Source: Hyperoplus lanceolatus (taxonomy: Eukaryota; Chordata; Actinopteri; Uranoscopiformes; Ammodytidae). Taken from it: a stretch of DNA of 64,000 nucleotides. The stretch is from the NCBI GenBank assembly GCA_026929865.2, contig CM049396.1:39030001-39094000 (forward strand). The letters are read 5' to 3'. Made by a program: the position numbers and the translations under genes. The notes beneath the pieces were generated by a model. That model was not told the origin of the DNA. It did not search any database and saw nothing but the letters and a program-made list of their open reading frames with translations. This document shows positions 23,381-35,595 of the stretch, in pieces. How positions within the stretch are numbered: position 1 is the stretch's first letter; every line of letters starts with the position of its first letter.

Positions 23381-25850
23381 ATGCTTAATCAGGAATGTGA
23401 AGCCTTTGCCCAAGATGAGTATGATGTAGGCTGTATCCCTTCACTCCGTATGCACATTACTCTAACTGACCAAACACCAGTCCAAAAGACATACATTAGT
23501 GTGCCTAAACCATTACATCAGGAAGTAAAGGAGTACTTACAGGACTTGATTAACCGGGGCTGGATTACAAAATCAAAATCACCCTATTCATCACCCATAG
23601 TTTGTGTGAGGAAGAAATCAGGTGAATTGAGACTATGTGTGGACTACCGTAAACTTAATAAGAAGTAAGTGCCGGATAGACATCCTATTCCAAGGATACA
23701 GGACATGCTAGACAGTCTCAGGCCCTGTTCTCACGGTGAAAACGTGACAGTTTTCCCGTTTTTGTTTAAAAAAAAAAAAACCCTGTTCAGACACAATTTA
23801 TCTGACATCTTCACTCGTACACATGTTTTCAGAGGAAACGGGACGAAATCGCTGTAGTAAGCATGCCAGGCCAGCAGTTGGCGGTACAAGGTAGTAGTAG
23901 ATAGCTTTTCCGGTACAATTTAATGCATAAAACCTTACTGTAACCGAAAATTAATGCCACTAACGTTCATAAAGCGGTGGGTGTAAGCTTGGGGTTACAA
24001 GTATTGTAAATTATAAGCTTTCTGTCCTCTTATTTCAACGGATTGAACTCGTGAAAACAGAAGACATGCTGATAGGGCTTTGTGAACGGCTACTTTCCTG
24101 TTAGGCGTACTTCAAAATAAAAGTCGACTCACGTTTGTCCAGTGAAATGCTATTAATGTTTAGCCAATGAAATGCTTTTACTGTGAAGCCGTAGCTCCTT
24201 TTGTTGAACAGTAACTTAACCGCTGCACGCTGAACTATGGATAGTGTTTTTTTAATGTAGAAAGAGCCGTGTCCCTGGCATATAGAAGCTACACACGTTT
24301 ATTTGGCTAGAAAAACCGGCAGAGCACAAATCTTTCCCCAGACAAAGTGGCCGGTGGTCTCAATAATTTACTCATCGCTTAGACTAAATTGGCAAGTGTT
24401 ATATTTGAGCCCTGCACGATTCTCTCCGCTGATCACAGTGACGGTCCCACGGAGACACCGTGCATGTTATGTTTTCTTCTAACTCGCGTGTGGGTATTTT
24501 GACAGCAAATGTTGTAGACTACGCATACGTGAAGTGGAGCCGTGACGTCAGCGTTACCAGGGGAAATAGTTTCGGTGTTTACAAGAAACCAAAACCGTTG
24601 TGTTTTCCAAAAAATCCTCCCTGGGAGGTGATCTCAAAAACTTGCGGTTTCATGCTTGCGTTTGCTGTTTTCATGTACATGATATAGTGCAACCGCGGGA
24701 ATTTTTCCGCGTTTGCACCGTTTCGTGTTGCTGTGAGAACAGGGCCTCAGTGGAAGCTCTTGGTTTTCGGTACTAGACCAAGGAAAGGCGTACCACCAAG
24801 GCTTCTTAGATGAAGAAAGTTAGCCACTCACTGCCTTTGTAACTCCGTGGGGCTTATACCAGTGGGTGAGGATCAGCTCCAGCTGAGTTTCAAAGAAGTA
24901 TGGAGGAGTGTATGTGGGGTCTGCGTGACGACATGCCTGCCTTACTTGGATGACAATTTAGTCCACAGTAAGTCCTTTGAGGACCATGTAGAACATGTAA
25001 GGGAAGTGCTACATCGGTACAAGCAACATGGAATAAAACTCACTGCAAAGAAGTGTGAACTGTTTAAGTCCAAAGTGAGGTTTTTGGAAAGGGTTGTGTC
25101 AAGTACAGGTCATAGCATGGATCCAGCGGAAGTGGCCCTTGTACAGGCTCTAAAAGAAAAACACCCCACTACAGTAGGAGAAGTCAGGCAGCTGTTGGGC
25201 TTCCTATCCTATTATAGATCATACATTCAAGACTTTTCCCGCATTGCGAAGCCTTTGTATGAACTGTTAGCTGCCCCACCCGCTACCCACATACCTGAAA
25301 ACAATGTCAAAGTAGCAAAAAGGGGGAAAACAAAGAAAGGGAAATCAGGACAGTTACCGTCAGGAACACGCGTTTTATGGACTGATAATCATCACCAGGT
25401 TTTGTGTTATCTGATTGACAAACTCTCCAGCCCTCCAATTCTAGGCTACCCGGACTTTAATGAACCATTCGTCCTGCACACGGATGCTTCTCTGGCAGGA
25501 CTAGGAGCAGTGCTTTACCAGCGCAGTCACGGCAATCTACAGGTAATAGCCTATGGGTCCAGAACGCTCACTCCCCCAGAGAAAAATTATAACCTTCACT
25601 CTGGAAAGCTAGAGTTCCTAGCGCTTAAATGGGCCATCTGTGAGCGCTTCAGAGACTTATCTTTTTCACGCTTCCTCGTTTGTTGTCTATACCGATAACA
25701 ATCCACTCACATATGTACTGACAACAGCCAAGTTGAATGCTACTGGACAGAGATGGGTTGCTGACTTTAACTTCAAAATTAAATACAGGCCAGGCAAAGC
25801 AAATGCTGATGCAGACGGGTTATCAAGAATGCCAATGGATTTTGAGAACT
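23381..25850 (+). mobile_element. Ty3/gypsy reverse transcriptase and RNase H region (fossil)
   Basis: Reverse transcriptase blocks include WITKSKSPYSSPIVCVRKK and CVDYRKLN before the MITE, and LPYLDDNLVHS after it, a YLDD form of the catalytic box. The linker QLLGFLSYYRSYI and the RNase H start HTDASLAGLGAVLYQ follow. The domain order PR-RT-RH-IN is that of Ty3/gypsy. A PIF-type MITE sits inside the RT region. Confidence 0.9.
23721..24746. mobile_element. PIF/Harbinger-type MITE in the retroelement RT
   Basis: The termini GGCCCTGTTCTCAC and GTGAGAACAGGGCC are a perfect 14-bp inverted repeat. They are flanked by the 3-bp duplication TCA (23,718-23,720 and 24,747-24,749). Subterminal GTGAAAACGTGAC and CACCGTTTCGTG blocks suggest an extended, imperfect repeat. 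GGCCCTGTT-type ends with 3-bp duplications fit PIF/Harbinger. There is no transposase frame. Confidence 0.85.
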
Positions 25851-26068
25851 ACATGAGTCAGTGCACTCAGTCAGTCTGTCAGGATGCCGTCAGAGCAACA
25901 GAACAGGGTATTTTAGTCCAACAAAAAGAACCGAGCCCACTCCTCAGTTCAGTGTCGTTTAATGCTCTCAAGGCACAGATGGAAGATGAGAGTTTTCTCA
26001 ATACTGTTCAACCTTTATCCAGAGAAGAGATACAGGCAGCTCAGCAACAAGACCCTGTGAGAGGCTGA

Positions 26069-27744
26069 ATGTATGAATACAAAGAGAGAAATGAGAAGCC
26101 TACTGTACAAGAGTTAAAGGGTGAAAGTGTTGAGCTTAAAGCGCTGGTGAGAGAGTGGGGCAAGCTTGAAATCAGAAGAGATGGGACCATGTACCGGAGA
26201 ACTCAAACTAAAAGTCAGCTTGTACTCCCAGAAAGATACCGTCCGCTCATCCTAAATGAGCTTCACAAGGTAATGGGCTATTTGGGTACAGAAAGGACAG
26301 TAAACCTGATCAGAGACTGCTTCTTTTGGCCCAAAATGCAAAGGGATGTTGAACATTTCATAACAAATGTGTGTGAGTGCCTCAAGAGGAAAAAACCAAA
26401 CAGACAGTCAAGGGCACCCATGTTGAGTATTGAAACCACACATCCATTCCAAATGGTCTCTGTCGACTTCCTGCATCTAGAAGAATGTAGAGGTGGCTAT
26501 GAATATATTCTTGAGATAATGGACCATTATACTCGCTTTGCCCAAGCATATGCCACAACCAACAAATCAGCCAAAACTGTGGCTGATAAACTGTTGAATG
26601 ATTTTTGTCTCAAGTTTGGTTTTCCAGAAAAACTGCACCATGACCTTGGGAGAGAATTTGAAAACAAACTGTTGCACCACCTGAAAGCTCTCTCCGGTAT
26701 CAGGGGGTCTCACACTACTCCTTACCACCCGCAGGGGAATGGGGAAACCAAGAGGTTTATCAGGACTCTCCTCTCAATGTTGAGAACACTGACAGAAGAA
26801 CAGAAAAGTGACTGGAAAAATCACCTCCCCAAGGTCATACATGCCTATAACTGCACAACTAGCGAGGCCACAGGTTATTCTCCATTCTTTCTTCTGTTTG
26901 GCAGGCCACCTCGACTGCCAGTGGATTTGTTGTTTGAGACAGAGAGTGAGAACTGTGCCCGCTCCTCCCATGAGTATGTGGAAAAGTGGGGACGGAGGAT
27001 GGCTGAAGCATATGACAGAGGTAAAAGACAGAAAAAAAGGTACAGCCCCACACTCCAAGTTGGCAGCCGTGTCTTAGTGAAAAATGTGACTGAGAGAGCC
27101 AGGAAAAATCCGCTCCTACTGGCAGGATAACATTTATGTCATAAAGAGTCAAAAAGGTGAGGACAGTCCTGTGTTTGAAGTGGAACCAGAATGTGGCCGA
27201 GGCAGGACAAGAATACTTCACAGAAACATGCTTTTACCTTGTGACTTCCTTCCAGTAGCCACACATGCAGAGAACACTCCCTCCACAACTCGTACAAAGA
27301 GAAGTAACGGACAAAAACAAACAAAAACATGCGACTGGAAAAGCACAACAAATGAACAGTGAGGATTCGGATGATGATTTTCCTGCAGTGACATTCACTT
27401 GGTCTCCATCTGAACCTCAAGGCCCACCATCGCTTTATCCCACAGCTGAGCAGTTCCATCCACAACCCGAAGAGGCTGTCTCAGAAGTGTGTGAGCCTCA
27501 TCTTGTTGAAGACGAACAGGCCTACACCATAGCTTTGGACGACAGCGCAGAAGAGGCTGCTGGTGACGATGAGGTGAGCTCAGAGGAGGAAATTATGGAG
27601 ACTGAGCTGTGGGACCCGTATCCAAAGAGACAAAGGAGGCAACCCCAAACACTGACTTATGATAGACTTGGCCAGCCGCACTTCACAGAACGAATAGTTT
27701 CCACTCAGGGGATGGATGTAAAAGGCTACTGGTGGCCCTGGTAG
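26069..27744 (+). mobile_element. Ty3/gypsy integrase region (fossil)
   Basis: The segment shows an integrase zinc-binding region (GYLGTERTVNLIRDCFFWPK). The DDE core follows (VSVDFLHLEECRGG, then HTTPYHPQGNGETKRFIRTL), and then the conserved GYSPFFLLFGRPPRLPVDL block. An acidic C-terminal stretch extends to about 27,744. It belongs to the broken element. Confidence 0.88.
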
Positions 27745-28134
27745 TGAACTAAAAGGGACTTTGTAAACCGAAAAGACACTACTTACCTTTTTTTGAATTA
27801 TACCATGATGTGCCATGTGTTTATTTTGTAGTAGGTAAGACTGTTGGCTGATTGATGTGTTGTGTGTGTTGGGTATCGGTTATGGAGAAAAGAAATTACT
27901 CAACCAAATGTGGGATCAGGGATGTGTAATATGCATTAACTATGTATGTGTTCGAGTACGAAGAGTGATGACATCAGGAGTATCCCTGACTACAGTGCAG
28001 GTAGTCTAGGTAGCTCATAAACAAGGTTATAACCTAAATATTACCATTTAATTTTATGCATGTCGCTGTATTTGTGTGAAAGGCAAGAAGGTATACTAAG
28101 ATGTCGGGACGACATTATTTAAAGTGGGGGAGAG

Positions 28135-28555
28135 TGTAGAGGTATAGGTTTACATGGTCAAAAGAGTATTCATTTAGTTATTGTGGGCAGTCTATACAGT
28201 TAAAGCAGAGCTCAAGTTATTTAATATATGTTCTATAAATGCATGATTGTGTTACTGTTTCATGCCGGTTAATATTCTAAGGTGTAATGTCAAGTTCCGC
28301 CACTAGGCGAATCTATTGAATTACTGAGGAGGTTTTGAGTAGAAGAAAACTCCGTTGTTGATGTGTTTTTATTACTGTCGTAGAAGAAGAAGTTTTTGGG
28401 ATAACTGAGTAGATGGTTGCAGCCATGCATACAGCATGAGAGAGTAGGACGCTGGCACACTGTATTGGAACATATTCTTCTTGTTTTCGTTAAAATAAAA
28501 GAGTGTTACTCCGACGCAAGTATAGCCTCTGTCTACATTTCTGTAAGCCTGCAAC
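28135..28555 (+). mobile_element. Ty3/gypsy 3' LTR (fossil)
   Basis: A purine-rich tract (AAAGTGGGGGAGAG) is followed by TGTAGAGGTATAGG. The segment contains AATAAA near 28,495 and ends TAAGCCTGCAACA, so it has TG...CA limits. With no 5' LTR in the window the limits rest on these signals alone. Confidence 0.7.
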
Positions 28556-28616
28556 ATCTATGTATTCAAATTATACATTATAACAATTACATATTAATTT
28601 TGAATTGCCTATTCAG

Positions 28617-29207
28617 GACATGTGGACAGGATTGCTACACCATGTCACCAGAGAACACCAGTGGGGACTTGGCGGCTGTTACCATGGCCCATTGGCGGAA
28701 GAAAGCAACAAGGAGCTTATTCCTAAGGGAAGCACTGCACACTGCAAAATCACAGAACTGATCATGGATGAGAGGTGGTCAAAGACAATTCCAAAGTACT
28801 TGACCTTTAGGTAATGAGTCAGCCTTCAATATAATAAGCTTTTGTTTAGATGTGTTGTACTATTAACATTAATTATTGTACAGTACATACAATAATGGTC
28901 TTCTACAGAATGTCAAGAAATGCAGCTCTTGTGTACTTTGGGATAATAGATTATAACTACATTACTATTTAGTAATAATTGTTTTTTGTTGAAGTTATGT
29001 TACCAATCATATATTTAATTTTTCCTCCCTCTCTGACGCCAGGTCCACTGGTGCCCTGGAGTGTTTTCATGCACACATTCTGATGTACGCATCAAAACGA
29101 AACTCCTTTGTACCACCTGTGTATGCGGCCCAAACACTTTTAGCTGCCCTCGACTACAATGAACACTGCAGCCGACCCTGCTATGTGAAGGCAGATGGCA
29201 AATCCAG
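28617..29207 (+). CDS. Two exons of an uncharacterised fish protein family
   Basis: Exon A (28,617-28,810) follows a TTGCCTATTCAG acceptor and ends at a GTAATG donor. Exon B (29,043-29,207) follows a CAG-type acceptor and ends at GTATGT. They join in frame (TTT AG/G TCC) and give about 119 residues. The conserved traits are a Cys/His motif (GGCYHGPL), a KGSTAHCKITELIMD block, and the STGALECFHAHILMYASKR and YAAQTLLAALDYNEH blocks. I recognise this pattern from predicted fish proteins often annotated as uncharacterised or P2X7-like; the function is unknown and the family recall is from memory. No further exon was found upstream, where the retroelement LTR ends 60 bp away, or downstream. It is either a fragment or a gene whose other exons lie far off. 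Confidence 0.6.
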
Positions 29208-29736
29208 GTATGTTGATGTTTAAAACACAAAAATTCATATTTCTGACTCCCCGTGAAGAGATAATCAGTAGATTTGGTGTGTAATTGGGAGCTGGTCCAA
29301 AAAATCATAGCAAAGCAAAAACCTTTTCAGCAGTCACTTATAAGTGTGACATTTGCAATAAATAAGATTGCACAGCTGTGCAATTGTATTTTTGTAAGGT
29401 ATAACCCCTAGTAGTGAGTGTTGTCAGATTTTTAGCTTTTCCACATTGAAGGGGCCCACCAACCTACTGGTCATGCCGAAGTACTGTGTCTGTATGGTGG
29501 TGGGGGAGTACCCCATGAGGAACATGTGGAGTATTACATTTTCATTTTACAGCACTTCATGCTGCACTCTAAAAAGTCGGTTGACCGCTGACAGGGCCTA
29601 CCACCTCATGTCATAATGAAAACATTTTCACCACTGGGCGTGACCTGGTTGTTGAGGGTACAACGACAATGAGTTCAAGTCTGAAGTCTGTTTGAACATT
29701 TATTATTTGAGGAATTCAACATACACTCTTATAGGC
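29208..29736. other. Unassigned spacer
   Basis: An open stretch near 29,445-29,580 (+ strand) reads without a stop for about 45 codons but has no recognisable family. I see nothing else here, and in particular no continuation of gpr27 on the - strand. Confidence 0.4.
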
Positions 29737-30563
29737 CTTTTACACCGCCGCAAAATCGGAGCTAGTTCCAGGGTAGTTCGGAGCTAAAGCCAGTGTTTTG
29801 GTTTCACAACGCCAGAGAGCTGGCTCCGGGCTGTAAAAACCGGTTCAACTCAAACCCCAGGATTGAGCAGGGTTTGAGGTAAGAACTGCTTGCGCCAGCG
29901 GCCGGGAGAGGGATTATCCTGACCAACCAGACCAACTCAAACCTCATGCCCGCCATATTTAAAAACTCCTACTACGAGACGTAAACATAACATAATTACC
30001 GAACGTAGCGATCAAATTGACCGGCGAGAATACGCTGTATGGGTCCTGTTTTAGCAAAATGAACTTGTGTCACCACCGGTAATGCCAGAGACACGGCTTT
30101 CTATATTGAAAAACACTATCTTTAGATCAGCGCGCAGCAGATAAGTTATAAATAGAGCATTAAGGCTGCGGCTTCACATTAAAAGCATTTCACTGGCTTC
30201 ACATTAGCATTTCACTAGACAAACGTGAGTTGGCTTTTATTTTGAAGTAACATGAAAGTAAACGCTGAAGCAGGCAGCACCTTCACAGCATGGACATATA
30301 AACACAGAGCCCACTGAGCCGAGCAGCGCGACAAACGGAGACATACACGCACACACACATACACAGATAAAGTGAGAGCCAACACGTGTAAATATAAGAC
30401 GTATTCGCCACTGTTGTTGTGCTTAAAGCTAGCGCTAGCTTTAGCGTTAGCCACGAGAGCAGTGACGTCGGGCGACGTACACACACGTTTACAGTGACGT
30501 CATGACGTTGGCTCTCTTGCCGGCTCCATGGCTGGTTCTGGTCGTTGTGAAACCAACCGGTTC
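29737..30563. repeat. Non-autonomous repeat cutting off gpr27
   Basis: Related motifs occur inverted at its two ends: GGTTTCACAACGCCAGAGAG with GAGCTGGCTCC at the left, and GGTTCTGGTCGTTGTGAAACC with GGCTCCATGG at the right. Left CAAAATCGGAGCTAGTTCC and right AACCGGTTC are the outer parts. This resembles a MITE, but exact terminal repeats and a target duplication were not established. The right edge falls inside gpr27 coding sequence. An open frame on the - strand here merges repeat sequence with the gpr27 remnant and is not a gene. Confidence 0.6.
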
Positions 30564-31674
30564 GTACGGCCAGGCGGAGCCGCCGCTGATGAATGACGCC
30601 ATCACTATGGAGAAGCAGACGGCGGAGCGCACCACGTCCGCCAGGCACAGGTCCAGGAGGAAGAAGTAGGGCGCCTTGTGTAGGGAGCTGTCCTTTAAAG
30701 CCACTACGAGTAACATGGCACGTTGGCGTCCCCTTTGGACAAAAGCGGTAGTATTTTTACTACCGCTGTTGCAAAGCTGTTTTCTAGCTCGTGCCAGGCG
30801 CGTGAGTGTGAACTGAGAAGGGAGCAATATAGTGCATGTCCGTGTGTTGAAAGTGTGAGGACTCTTTTCGGCTCCGTGAGAGTGGTTTTGACACTGCATG
30901 AACTAATGCCAGTCACTGCCACACGCACCTGATTGCAGCAGTGTCACCTAACAACTCTCTCTCACGGAGCTGAAAGATTACGTGTCCGACTCCTCACAGA
31001 AAGCAAATGAACGATAGACGGCAGTTAGTATGGATCACGATGAGGTAATGTGTTTATGTTGTTGTAAATAATGACTATTTCAGATAATGGTTATCTGATG
31101 ATGGTGAAGCAAAGCAAACTTTGTGTTAGTACCAACCGCTCATTCATTTAGGAGTAAACACTGCAGTCTAGTTTCGCTCTCGTGAAATTGTATACACGTT
31201 GCTTGGCAACGCCCTCGTCCCCCGTAGCCTATATCACTCTCCCTTTTAGCTTTACTTCATTGCATTTTCTTTTTTTTCTTTGATGGTTCAGCCCCGTTAT
31301 CAGTCATTATGACGACAAATAACTGTATCAAACAAGGCTCCCGCTCCCCTTCCCTCACCTGGAGGGATAGGCTTCTCAATTCACGTTGCTGCGCCACACT
31401 GAAATCTGCGACCAATACGGATATGTGACCATAGAGCCTGAACGAGCGAACCGAAAATCGGACTGGGTGTGCGACCAGACCAAAAGCAGTAATAAAAACT
31501 TCTTTGCACTGATGGTCTCGTTTGCTGTTAAAGGTAATTTATGATTATCAGAGGAAACATGAGGCTGTTTAAAAGATATTTAAATGTTACTCGTAGCCGC
31601 TTTAACAGCAGCAAAGACAGTGACGCGCTGCCCAGCAGGCTGATGCCCATGATTAGATTAATGCTAAAAAGCAT
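30564..31674 (-). pseudogene. gpr27: gpr27 (SREB-family GPCR) 5' remnant, disrupted
   Basis: Two pieces on the - strand, 31,674-31,602 and 30,698-30,564, read as transmembrane helices 1-2 of an SREB receptor. The first gives INLIMGISLLGSASLSLLLL. The second gives LKDSSLHKAPYFFLLDLCLA, then ADVVRSAVCFSIVMASF and GGSAWPY. LHKAPYxxLLDLCLAD is diagnostic of GPR27/GPR85/GPR173. A 903-bp TTAA-site MITE sits exactly at the TTAA of the Leu-Lys codons. After GGSAWPY the sequence runs into another repeat, so five helices (about 300 residues) are missing. An in-frame stop precedes the first Met. The divergent position upstream of eif4e3 matches the vertebrate GPR27-EIF4E3 arrangement, which favours gpr27 over its paralogues. 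GPR27 is normally a single-exon gene, so splicing is an unlikely rescue. Confidence 0.88.
30699..31601 (-). mobile_element. TTAA-site MITE, copy A (in gpr27)
   Basis: The termini AGCCACTACGAGTAAC and GTTACTCGTAGCCGCT form an imperfect inverted repeat flanked by TTAA (30,695-30,698 and 31,602-31,605). The body is the reverse complement of copies B and C, sharing ATGAGGCTGTTTAAAAGATA, CTGCGACCAATACGGATATG and GGCACGTTGGCG. It has no transposase frame, so its transposition was in trans. The TTAA target suggests a piggyBac-type source, although the AGC termini are not the usual piggyBac CCC ends. It is more diverged than B and C are from each other. Confidence 0.9.
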
Positions 31675-31989
31675 TCAGTGTTTCTTCCTTTTCTTCTTGT
31701 CCTTCATCTCACAAGTGTTCGGTTGCACAGAACACGCACTGTATGTTCCTGTTCCAATCCGTGCTGGACAGAGGCAGCCTGCATCATGCTCAGGTTTATG
31801 ATAAGCCATCTCGGAAGGCGTCCATTCAGCAGACAAGCTTGTCTCAATTTCACCCGATGGCCGAAGTCTCGTGCTCGTCTTGAGGAATTAAAAAACAAGA
31901 CAGTGCGCAATTACGCTTCCGATGCCTCATCAAGACAGCTAAAAAGAGCCACTGTAGTCTCGTCTACATGACGACATGACTAGGCTGAG

Positions 31990-33737
31990 GAGTACGGTCC
32001 AGCTGCAGCCCCGGAGACAAACACCCTGGCGTGACAAAAACACCCTGGCGTGACGGACGTGATTTTTGACTATTTAGCTTCCATGACATGTCTGCTACGT
32101 CACTCATTTGCCCTAACCACCCAGCTATGATGCCTGAACCTAATCCTCAAAACAATATAAATAACACAAACTTAGTGAGAGGCACCTATTTGCAGACCCA
32201 TGGGGAAAGTGCAGCTCCACCGGAAGCCACGCCCCGAACTCATTTCATTGGTCAGAATTGTAACCTACTCTGAATTTGTTTTCTTCTTTTTGTTTTACTG
32301 CCGGAGTTCACCTAGCGGTGAATAATAATACACAGTTTCCACCGGCTATGGTGCTAGTAGACAGTAAAAGACAGTAAAATAAGTCAGTTTGTTCAGGGTC
32401 CCAAGTGGCCAGGACGGTGGTAAAAAGTAGATGTTGAGGTAGAAGATGAATGAAGCAACAAAGCTTTGGGTACATCTTCCGAAATCCGTCTCTTTAATTC
32501 ACAATTATCACAAGTAGGTCAATCACATACAAATATCAACTCTTATAAATGAAACACAAAAAGTTTAACTTATCTTAGAAGTCCTGGAAACAAATGCTTG
32601 TCTTTTCCTCTTAAACGAAGCTGTAAATAGCCTTTACGTAGTGTCAGTTGGAGCCTTGTTGCAGCAGTGCAGGCTAATGCTAACTGTGTTCGGATTAATA
32701 AACCTATTGTATTGTAGCCTATCTCATTCTGCGGCTGCACGCGATCGTTACTGTTCACTTGCGTGATCACAAAGTCACAGACAAGCCTCGTTAAATAGCC
32801 TAATATGAACATAGGCTATTTATGTCTGGTTGAAATGTAATTCTGCGGCTGCACACGATCGTTACTGTTCACTTGCGTGATCACAAAGTCACAGACGAGC
32901 ATCGATCATTCAATAGCCTAATATGAATATAGAAATGATATAATAATTAAAACTGATCACTAGAGGACAAGGGATCTGGTAATAAATCAATCAGGATCTA
33001 GAATGGAAACTGTCACCTTATGTGTCAGACGTTAATGCCTTTCACCCCGCTTTTTAAAATGAGCTGTTTATTTTAATGTGGTGGCACTTTTTGTGTTTTA
33101 TTTATAAGAGTTTATATTTGTATGTGATTGACCTAGTGTGATAATTGTGAATTAAAGAGACGGATTTTAGAAGATGTACACAAAGCTTCGTTGCTTCATT
33201 CATCTTCTACCTTAACATTTTACCACCGTTTTGGCGACTTGGGACCCTTAACAAACTGACTTATTTTACTGTCTACTAGCACCATAGCCGGTGGAAACTG
33301 TGTCTTGTTATTATTCACCGCTAGGTGAACGCCGGCAGTAAAACAAAAAGAAGAAGAAACGCTGGGTGATCGCCGCCAGTAAAAAAAAACTAAGAAGAAA
33401 TTTCGTATTTCCGGTGGAGCTCCGTTTCTCCATGGGTCTGCAAATAGGTACTCTTGCAATGTTCTATCTATATTCTAACCTCTCCCTGTCCCCTTGCCCT
33501 AACCCTAACCACCCAGCTGTGATGCCTGAACCTAATCGCCAAAACAATATGAATAACACAAACTTAGTATCGGTCTGCTGTCTTGTTATTGTTTGACGTT
33601 GTTTACAACTTAGAAGTTTATGACGTTGCAAAAATAAAATCTACAGGTAACTTGTCACGCCTGGGTGTTGTTGTCACGCCAGGGTGTTGTTGTCACGCCA
33701 GGGTGTTTGTCTCCGGGGCTGCAGCTGGATAGTATTG
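31990..33737. mobile_element. Long inverted-repeat element, hAT-like
   Basis: The terminal inverted repeats of about 55-60 bp contain TCCAGCTGCAGCCCCGGAGA and copies of CACCCTGGCGTGAC. The 8-bp direct repeat AGGCTGAG flanks it (31,982-31,989 and 33,738-33,745). Internal arms at about 32,268-32,600 and 33,050-33,350 are also inverted copies, sharing CCACCGGCTATGGTGCTAGT or its complement. A ~60-bp block with ACCACCCAGCT and GATGCCTGAACCTAATC is in direct orientation at 32,107 and 33,500. The centre has a tandem duplication (GCGATCGTTACTGTTCACTT and variant, 32,740 and 32,858). There is no transposase frame. Confidence 0.8.
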
Positions 33738-34124
33738 AGGCTGAGTGGAGATAAGAGGCAAGCAGAGGTGGGAGCTCCAATATATACGGGTCTATCGGTG
33801 TTTCTACACAGCAGCATCTAGCAAATGCGACGCACGTCCGCTCGCATGTATGGTTAGAAAGTTAGAAAGAAATTCAAGTTAGGGAGGAACACATCACCCA
33901 TTGTAATTAATTAGATTGTTTTGCTGCAAGTGTAATTAAGGGTGACAAGGTTTTCACTTGCTGTTGTCTTAGACTTTGTAAAATTTCCAACTGAACAGTG
34001 CACACGATTGGCCAGGGTCACATATAGCACCAATGCAGAATAAATGGTATGGCATAGCTCTGTAATATAATGGAAAGTGCAGGCACAAACAGCATTATGT
34101 GGATTTTCCTATAGTGTGCAGTGC

Positions 34125-35232
<1,108 letters not shown>

Positions 35233-35502
35233 ACATTTCATTTAACTTTTATTTATCCTCGAGAGACCAGTTGAGGGGTGACCCTCATTTTCAATGACGT
35301 CGAGTCAAACAAATTCAAAACAACAATACATACAAAACAAACAAAACAATTGAAATATTTACAAAGTGGTGAAGAGTGGCAGCAATTAAAAGGAATAAAG
35401 TACAATATAGCCTAATTAAAACAGTTACAAGTAGAGTTTGGCATGCACCCTAGACATTGTACCACCTGAAATGCACAAACTGATTGGTGAGGAGATGGGC
35501 AG

Positions 35503-35503
<1 letters not shown>

Positions 35504-35593
<90 letters not shown>
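35504..35593. repeat. (AC)n microsatellite
   Basis: An uninterrupted AC run of about 45 repeats. The surroundings, 35,233-36,690, hold no recognised gene. An open frame at about 35,959-36,174 has no family resemblance. Confidence 0.95.

Positions 35594-35595
<2 letters not shown>

Larger units (their letters stand above)
15860..28555 (+). mobile_element. Ty3/gypsy LTR retrotransposon, broken fossil
   Basis: Recognisable parts in order are: gag with a CCHC knuckle, an MYND-type zinc finger, aspartic protease, reverse transcriptase, RNase H, integrase, and a 3' LTR. No 5' LTR was found, so the copy is 5'-truncated. It is broken in several places. It also carries two clean later insertions: an L1 (17,441-22,952) and a PIF-type MITE (23,721-24,746). 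It predates both, and the L1 itself has decayed, so this is an old copy. Confidence 0.92.

Noticed and set aside
30283-30648. Open frame on the - strand upstream of the gpr27 remnant
   Set aside because: It runs through the repeat in a different frame and has no receptor similarity.
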